Positions 57,001 to 64,000 of a stretch of DNA of 64,000 nt are shown in pieces. Positions within the stretch are counted from its first letter, which is position 1. Every line of letters starts with the position of its first letter. A program made the position numbers and the translations under genes. The notes under the pieces were generated by a model. That model was not told the origin of the DNA, ran no database searches, and worked only from the letters and a program-made list of their open reading frames with translations. Source of the DNA: Adenophora triphylla var. japonica (lineage: Eukaryota > Streptophyta > Magnoliopsida > Asterales > Campanulaceae); assembly GCA_022495995.1 (NCBI GenBank), contig JAFEMH010002502.1, positions 62,001 through 126,000 of the forward strand, read 5' to 3'.

Positions 57001-60000
57001 ACAATATATAGAGAGAGGGATGCCAAAATCATAAAACAACATGGCAACTAATACGGCTGATAAAATAGAAGTTAAACAATTACCAGTCCAACAATGGAGC
57101 ATCAATTTGTTCATAGCAAGTGCTAGACTCTCACATTTGTTTATACCCTTTAAATCTAAATTGCCGTTTAGAGGTACAAGTGAACTAGTTTCCCTCCATA
57201 TGGGCTGGATAATCAAGCTAGTCTTTTCTACTATGTTGCTTTATCTCATACTCCCTCCGTCCCACCTCACTTGACACCCTTGAGGTGGGCACGAGAACTA
57301 AGAAAAAAGAATAAAATAAAAAAAATGTGTGGTAGAAAATGAAGAGAGAGAATGAGTGGGGTAAATAGTAGTGTTGGTTGAATAAATTGAGTGGTGGAAA
57401 ATGAAGAGAGAGAATGAGTGGTGGGGTAGAGTGAATATAAAATTATAAAAAGTAGGCTATTTTGGGAAGTGTCAAGTGAGCTGGGACGGCTCAAAATGGA
57501 AATAAGTGTCAAGTGAGCTGGGACGGAGGGAGTATTTAGGTAGTAGATATGTGGCTTCATGGGAAAGTAATAGCCGCCGGACCCATATTCATCATCTCAA
57601 TATATTTCAATTCATTCTTCCAGTCTAACAATTATAAATTGGTCACCATTACATATTATGTTCCTTCGGCATACTTTGACACATCTCAAAATGGTTAATC
57701 TTATTGATACAACCTTAGATATTAAAGCAGTGCAAGTAATGGCAACAAAAGTTCAATAAGGTGCAACCAGGAGATGTGTTCAACCTGAAGCCTGGATCCT
57801 AATCGTACTAGACAGGTTCATCATGGAAGGGGTGGGCTAGGCCATGCCTCTGGCGAGCGATGACCCCTAGTCCCGGACCAAGTGTTCATGCTCACTTACC
57901 ATTTTTTACAATTAAAATGTTACAAAGTTCACAAGAACTACGAAATCTTATAATGAAATTAAGATACAGAATGAACAAGGTTACTCATTGAAGGATTGAT
58001 TGCAAACCTACTTTCCATAGTAATTGCAGCACATCAGCGTCGATCTTCCCAGGAACTTTAGTAGCAAATACTCTCGCAATTTCAAGAAGAGTAACGGCCA
58101 TATCTGGAGTAGCCTAATAAGGCAATATATAGAAATAAAAAGAAGATAAGGAGACGTGAATATGACAGGTAAAGAGAAAATTAAGCATGCATAGAACCAA
58201 CACAATAATGGCATGATATTAGCAAGTAGCAACTACAATAACTTTAAAGCTAAAGACAAATGAAGAATGTAAGAAAACAGCATCATGCTTGCATATGATA
58301 AAAGACAATGTGCATCGAAAAACTAAGGAAATGCTTCTAGCCATCTCCCATAACACGTCTATGACATTCAGAACTAGAGAACATTAAAGAATGTGAGAAG
58401 ACAGCCTCATGCATGTCAATTATAGAAGAGAAAGTACGTTGAAAAACTAGCTCAGGAAATTGATTTGATCACTATGCTGGCCATTTATTATAGTATCATG
58501 TAACAATTGATGAACACAACAACAATCATAAGCTCAGTGACAATAACCAAATCAATATGGACACCATGTTTCACATATAAACAAGATGAATACAGCAAAT
58601 ATGGTAACAGCTTAAAATTATATTGGAGAGGTGGGTGTATAATAGCAAGACTCCCCTGTTTATCACTCATATGCATAATCTGACTTCATTCATATTGACA
58701 ACTCCTTCTGTTAGTTCACATACTCGTGATAGCCAGCACTCCCTCCGAACCAAATAAGCAGTCCTACTTTAGAAGTCGATCCAAAATAGAGAACACGAAC
58801 TTTATTTTCATTTCAATTTTAATTTTTTTACTTAAATATATGTACCCTTCGAAATGCCATAAAACATAATAGTTTCAGGACATATAAGAGAAAAATCATG
58901 TTTTAGTAAAGGACAGATTTGGAAGAACGATGGAGCCTATGCTTAGATTTTCAAAGATAATTCTTTTGCAGGGTACAAAATAAAATGGAAAGTAAGACTA
59001 ATTTAAAGAGATTCAATAATACTTATTTTGGATTATGAGAATCATAACATCAAAAGGATCGTCCATTTATAATTTTATACCTACTCCTCCACGAACATAC
59101 ATTATGACATTGCCGATCATTAGAGATGAGTTGTAGAAAATAATAAGGTAATAATGTTTACTTGATTCAGAATCGACAAGACTTATTTTATGAAGAAAGA
59201 GGTAATGGAAAAAGAAAACCATAAACAACCTTATGATCGAACAAAGGTGTGTTCCAAGCAAAATATGAAATTTTTATAACACAAGTTCCACACAACGATT
59301 GGCAAGAACAAAAACGTAATTTAGACAAAAATCAAGCATTAGCACCAAAGGTAACATTATGCTTATTGTGACGCTAGTATTTTGACTACTTATCTGTTCC
59401 ACATAATAAGTTGAAAGAGGAGGTCGACCCTATATCAGCCTGAAGCTGTTAAATGGTTGCTATACAAACAAGTTTTGAGTAAAAGAATCAGCAAAGTGAA
59501 GCAGTTTGTGTATACACTTCATATTACGATAGGAAATATGTTCCAATGAATTTGAAACATCACCGAAACAAAAAAATATACAATTATAGCCAACAGAAAT
59601 TGACAGCGAACATAATTTATAAGGAGGCATCAGTCACCTATTTACAAGTTACAAATCCATAACAGTTTTCCTCTTATAACAGATGGAGTACCTTAAAACG
59701 GGCATGCAGTGTTAGCAGAACATCATTCAACAGTGGTGCTGGCCAAGCTGGATCAGATAGCTCTGATGCAATAATTGACTCTAGTTCATCAAAGGTTTCA
59801 TGTGGGCTTTGCATCCAAATCAATGCTTTAATTACCATTGCACGAACATAAACACATTCACATGCGACAGTTGTCCGCACCACCTCCATCAAGGAAGCTA
59901 ATAAGCTTGCAATTGTGTCTCTGCCACCTGTTCCATTTGACATAGAAGAAACACCTCGACCTAAAGGAGAACAAGCAAAGATAAAAGTAGATAGAAGCAC

Positions 60001-63000
60001 AGTCAGAATAAAAAACTTCAAGAAATAGATTGCAGGCCCTCTGGGCATACCTAAACAATTAAATTCAGTGTACAAAGCATAGCAAGTCTGGAAAATATTC
60101 CTTTTTTCCAATACAGAGCACGTTAGTAAACTTGGGATAGGTACAGCTATATTTTCTGAATCTAGTCTTTTCAATTGGCATTGGTGTTCCACTACAAAAA
60201 ATACCCAACAGAATATAAACTGAAACGTTTTATGCATGCCCGCAGAAAATTGGGTCAAACATTACCTTCAGACTGAGAAACCTCATTAAGATCCGGGTCA
60301 ATTGAATCATTATACTCAGAGTACGTATTAACATTGGCTCCTTCATCAATATCCTGTAAGCCTACAGCAAAAGCAGCGGCGCGACTTTTTCCCATCTCCT
60401 GCACAACCCTAGCTGCTGCATGAAGAACCGGCCGAGAGAAACTCCGGAATGAGCTCTCCAACCTAAAGCAATTTTAAAGAAAATCCGTGTGAGATTAACC
60501 AGGGAAGAGAAAAACAGAGCATCACTAATGTAGAATCTGCAAGCAAAAACAAATTGATGCAACTGCATGTACATGTCTGAGGATCTCGTGCCAAATATAA
60601 CTTTGCACCAAGAAAAGACAGTTTAGCAAAAAAGAGAAGTACGTCAAGCAGGGCAACGGAACCTTCTCATTACAAGTTTGATTAGCAGTTGTGGACGCTT
60701 TGCCTTTTGAGATTTATCTTTGGTTTTCTTTGGTGGAAGTGCATCTTTGGGCTCAGAAATAGAGTCTTTAACAGAAGGTGCTTCTGGGATCTTAAGAATT
60801 TCTCTGGTTAGACGATACCATCCAGCGGCACGTTCCTCAGTCCTACAGTCGACAAATAATAATTATCTCCAAGCTAAGAAGACTAAAAAATCTAATTAGC
60901 AGTGTAATCAAGCATGTAGTTTTAAATTTGTGGAAAATGATATAACCGGAAAGGAAAACCGAAATTTGAAGGAAATACCTTTCCGCATGATCAGATTTTC
61001 CCAACACACAAAGAGTAGCTTCAAAACAAACCCTTTCACTTGGATCCAAGAGAAGTTGATACAGCAAAGAGTTAAACTGAGCTTTAATGTCCGGCCTTTC
61101 TGTTTACAAATAAAAATTAATTTTTTATCCAGTCCATCATAAAATTAACATTGGTAAGTAGTTTGAAATACACGTACCATCCAGGGCCCGAGCTCTAGAT
61201 ATTGAATGACATAACCTCGCCAGTGCAACTCTAGCAAGAACATCGTGCAGATGCAGAACATCATGAAGAGCCCCTGGTTCATATTGACATTTACAGAACT
61301 TAAGAGACAATAACCCGAAAACCAGGTGAATTATTGACTATAACAATGATAACAAAAAAAACAAAGAATATCAACCATACCTCCAGGTTGGGCATGCTTT
61401 CCTGCAGGCAAAATAATAAGAAATAAAAAGAATTAAACATCAGAAAAATCCATATCATAATTCCAGAGACAGAAATTCACAATGTCCAGGTCCCTATGAA
61501 GGAAGCATGAAAGCATGTAGTGCTGATCCTTTTAATATAAGTATGATCAAGTTTAGTCTCCATTCTCAAGCAACATCATGTCTTGATTATGGCAATTTAA
61601 CTTAAATGAGTAAAACAAAACCTGATTCGACATGCTAAATTTTCAATATTCAGATAATTATCGAAAGATTTAAAATATTTGAGGACCAAGCTTTATAAAT
61701 CAAATCCAAAAACTGGAACGATTCATAAATTTACTCTCGGGGTAGCATTCTTTATGATGGAAGCAGGCCATCAATATAGAACAAATACTTTACTGAATAG
61801 GCCCAAAAGTCATAACTCTGCATGAATGTTTTTTCAATATATGTCCCTACTCCAATGACAGGTATATAAGCAGAAACCATGTTCTCATCAAAAACAAAAA
61901 ACATGTTTCTAAATGCATTTTGAAGTAAGAACAGTTCAAGACATTGCTCAAATCAGGCTAGAAAGAGAACTCTATGAATGATGAAAATTGTTTAAAGACT
62001 AGATTATCAAGCTACCTAACCCCATTGCAACTGCGTAAGGATCCCTTACGGCTAGCTCAGAAATTATCTCCAATGCATGCCTTACAGCCACTGGATCAGC
62101 GAAAGAAACCCTGCCAACAGGTAGGTGATAGGAACATGAGTTTATATATTTTAGATCACTAGTATCAACCAAGATAGTGTAAATTGCGATTTGAAATATA
62201 AGAGTCAAGGATCACTCAATAGCAAAAGGCATGTCACACTACAGATAACACAACTCAACTCAACGGCTTAATAAAAAATCGAAAGCCAAAAGATGATAAA
62301 CTAACCCCTGCACTGCGCGATGCAGAAATACTGGATTTCCTGGATCAATAGGAAGTCTTCTCAATGCACTTAAGGCAGCATATTGTAGATTACTCCGAAT
62401 TATAGACTGATCATTTCAAAAATAAAACACTACATTAACTTCAAATAAAAGGTGGACACATAGTATATATGATAGAAATGATCAAATATAATATTTTGTG
62501 ATTCTAAGTCAGGAGATAAGAAGATGAAATGAAAAATACAAGAACTATTCAGCACGATGTTGTGTATGTGTATATGTCCTACAACACTTCCTCGCATTTG
62601 TGCATGCACGGTAATGAAAGCAGCTGGATGAAAAAGATTGTTTACTGTATAAGATTGTGATCACGTGTTAGAAAACTTAAGCCTTGAGCAGATCTTAGAT
62701 ACTACCAAAATATGTGATTTCACTCAAGCAGATCTATATTCTTCTCTAGAAAGACATCTGTTGGGGTATAGATCTAGGGACTGGACTTGATAATACCAGT
62801 TAACTAGCTAGATGGAATTAGTTTCTGGCACCCTTAAGGGTAGACTAAAGAAAGGAGGTCTAGGAGACATCCACCTTGTAAAAGGTAAAACATACTTTTG
62901 TTCAACATTTTTAGACATGTAAAAGGGATTTTAAAAAAAAATGTTTATAAATACATTATCGGGGTTACCTCCTTATCACCACCCTTTGTCCCAAATATGC

Positions 63001-63031
63001 CTTTCTTGCGCTTCTCAGGTGCATCAGCAAC
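51027..63031 (-). CDS. TASH3: TASH3, SH3-domain subunit of the TPLATE complex (3' 21 exons; N-terminus outside window)
   Basis: Exons, read downward: 63031-62969, 62406-62306, 62110-62016, 61401-61381, 61273-61178, 61099-60979, 60842-60663, 60462-60266, 59960-59692, 58113-58012, 56425-56249, 56153-55965, 55744-55503, 55395-55249, 53876-53663, 53076-52948, 52864-52721, 52542-52471, 52382-52209, 51677-51618, 51101-51027. All phases agree (2868 nt, 955 codons plus stop). The protein has helical HEAT/ARM-like repeats (SNLQYAALSALRRLPID, ADVLQLLWK), a Ser/Pro-rich linker and a C-terminal SH3 domain (ALYDFSAGGDDE, EEVEIEYEVDGWFY, KMAGLVPVLYV). This matches Arabidopsis At2g07360, a subunit of the octameric TPLATE adaptor that initiates clathrin-mediated endocytosis at the plasma membrane. 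About 240 N-terminal residues should lie beyond 64000. No lesion is seen. Confidence 0.93.
51235..51540. mobile_element. MITE-like insertion in the last TASH3 intron
   Basis: Begins CTCCCTCCGTCC after TA at 51233-51234. No matching right terminus is found. The segment is absent from the equivalent intron of the TASH3 fragments, so it is an insertion. Confidence 0.5.
51971..52201. mobile_element. MITE with TGGCGGAGC termini next to a TASH3 5' splice site
   Basis: Left end AAGTGGCGGAGCCAGG and right end TAGCTCCGCCAGTG form inverted repeats. TASH3 fragment 3 lacks the element at the same place. It starts 7 bases after the donor GTACGT of exon 52209-52382, leaving the splice site intact. Confidence 0.7.
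53437..53475. mobile_element. MITE right-end remnant in a TASH3 intron
   Basis: ATTTTGGGGGAGGAGGGAGTA resembles the right terminus of the Stowaway-like family. No left end is seen. Confidence 0.4.
57251..57532. mobile_element. Stowaway-like MITE in a TASH3 intron
   Basis: CTCCCTCCGTCCCACCTCAC and GAGCTGGGACGGAGGGAG ends with TA flanks. An internal partial repeat of the right end lies at 57470-57490. Confidence 0.88.
58740..59090. mobile_element. diverged MITE remnant in a TASH3 intron
   Basis: CTCCCTCCGAACCAAATAAG at the left resembles the family terminus. The right end is decayed or lost near 59030-59090. Confidence 0.35.
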
Positions 63032-64000
63032 CTGGCCAACCAAATTTACATGACATTAAGCTTCCAAACACGTACAATATAAGTAAACATGAGAATGTTG
63101 GAATTGAGGCAGCTGATTAGAAGAAAACGTAAACATTTGAAAAGAGCCAGTATTTTACCAGTTATTAGTCAAATGAACAACCTAAAAGCTATATTTATCA
63201 CAGAAACCCACTTTGTGAAGGATATAGGATATGTTTGGGAACTTGTGATTTTGCAAACTGGCTAACCTCAGCTTCATCAATTTAGCATGTCATCAAGTAC
63301 TCAGCTAAGCCCAATCTTTAAACCAACAACTAGGATTAGCTACATTGTTCTGTCACAAGCAAGATATACTCTCAAACTTCTTCTAGTTTTTGTTCTCTTT
63401 TAACAGAAACATGATCCTTCTATTTTCTACACCATGCCACCAAATGCCTCCTCCAAATGCTGAGCTTCCCATTTCAAATCATCCCCATCGTTCCTTTTAC
63501 TCTCTATTTCCACTGAGTATTGACTCCACAACCATTTTATCACATATGGTTGAACCCTTACCTTCCAGGTTTTTTATTGGTAAGATATGATCAAGCAAAT
63601 AACCCAATAGTTGAGAAATGAATATCTCTAACTGTAGTCCCTATCTTGTGGCAAAATCACTATTTCCATTAGAATAAAAATTGTTCTCGCTAGGAGATTG
63701 TAGAAATCTACATCAAACAAAATTAGACTAGCAAACTTAAACACTAAAGATCCATAATGAAATAAAACTAAAGTGATATAGAAATATAGACAAATCTCCA
63801 CTCTCAGATTCCATATTTGATTTTAAGGTCAATCTGATCATTTTCCCTATCAACATTTCAGAATGATTTCTCAAGATTTTTATTATTAAATGGTCATAAC
63901 AGATGAAAAACAAAGGATTAGCTGCAATGGGGTAGCCGAAAACAGTTCTCAAACAAGAATGAGCAACCAGTTTTACCAAGTGTCATGAACTTCCCTTAAA
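63032..64000 (-). other. TASH3 intron (at least 969 bp), no further exon recognised
   Basis: The acceptor of exon 62969-63031 is at 63032-63033. Upstream to the window edge I find no segment with TASH3-like coding. Short open frames at about 63390-63590 and 63737-63979 have no supporting splice or protein evidence. Confidence 0.6.

Noticed and set aside
63390..63979. Further TASH3 exons near the window edge
   Set aside because: Frames on both strands lack splice sites in a compatible phase and show no TASH3-like sequence.

Overview
This is plant nuclear DNA from a eudicot. Introns are GT-AG, the background is AT-rich, and the transposon families are typical of plants: Ty1/copia, Ty3/gypsy of the Tat type, MULE, CACTA, Helitron, Stowaway-like MITEs and a SINE candidate. 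I see no prokaryotic features, tRNA, rRNA or CRISPR. The species cannot be named from the sequence. The two real gene families are CYP716A cytochrome P450s (triterpenoid oxidases) and TASH3, an SH3-domain subunit of the plant TPLATE endocytic complex.

Layout. 1-4072: a Ty1/copia element on the minus strand (start of gag, leader, primer binding site, 5' LTR) next to a related LTR of opposite orientation that carries a 19-bp palindromic tandem repeat. 5409-21940: a tandem segmental duplication, block A (5409-12040) and block B (13966-about 21713). Each block holds an 'a-type' CYP716A gene, a decayed fragment of the 3' end of TASH3, a broken MULE end, and a 'b-type' CYP716A copy. Both a-type genes (6383-8160, 14996-16772) are intact 477-residue, three-exon genes. 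Both b-type copies are broken: the first is cut in exon 3 at a CACTA element (12041-13960); the second has frameshifts in exon 1 and a 730-bp Helitron in intron 1. 22735-24616 is a third, longer TASH3 fragment split by a MULE with a perfect 9-bp target duplication.

25691-38981: a CrRLK1L-type receptor kinase pseudogene split by a 12.3-kb Tat-type Ty3/gypsy element (26359-38707; 5-bp target duplication CAAGT; LTRs of 926 and 914 bp). This element has two RNase H domains and a separate, spliced gene on its opposite strand. 39005-41760: a Helitron carrying exons of two unrelated genes, a plastid-type cysteine-synthase-like enzyme and an ABCA transporter. It lies inside the target-site duplication of a 7.2-kb MULE with long terminal inverted repeats (41764-48965), which itself contains MITEs, a SINE candidate and another Helitron (45274-48511).

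51027-63031 (minus): the intact 3' part of TASH3, 21 exons coding 955 residues with consistent phase throughout. Its N-terminal part lies beyond the window. Several MITEs sit in its introns.

How it fits together: every TASH3 fragment lies tail-to-tail downstream of a CYP716A copy. This suggests that the P450 array expanded by segmental duplications that carried along the end of a neighbouring endocytosis gene, and that transposons later broke half of the copies.
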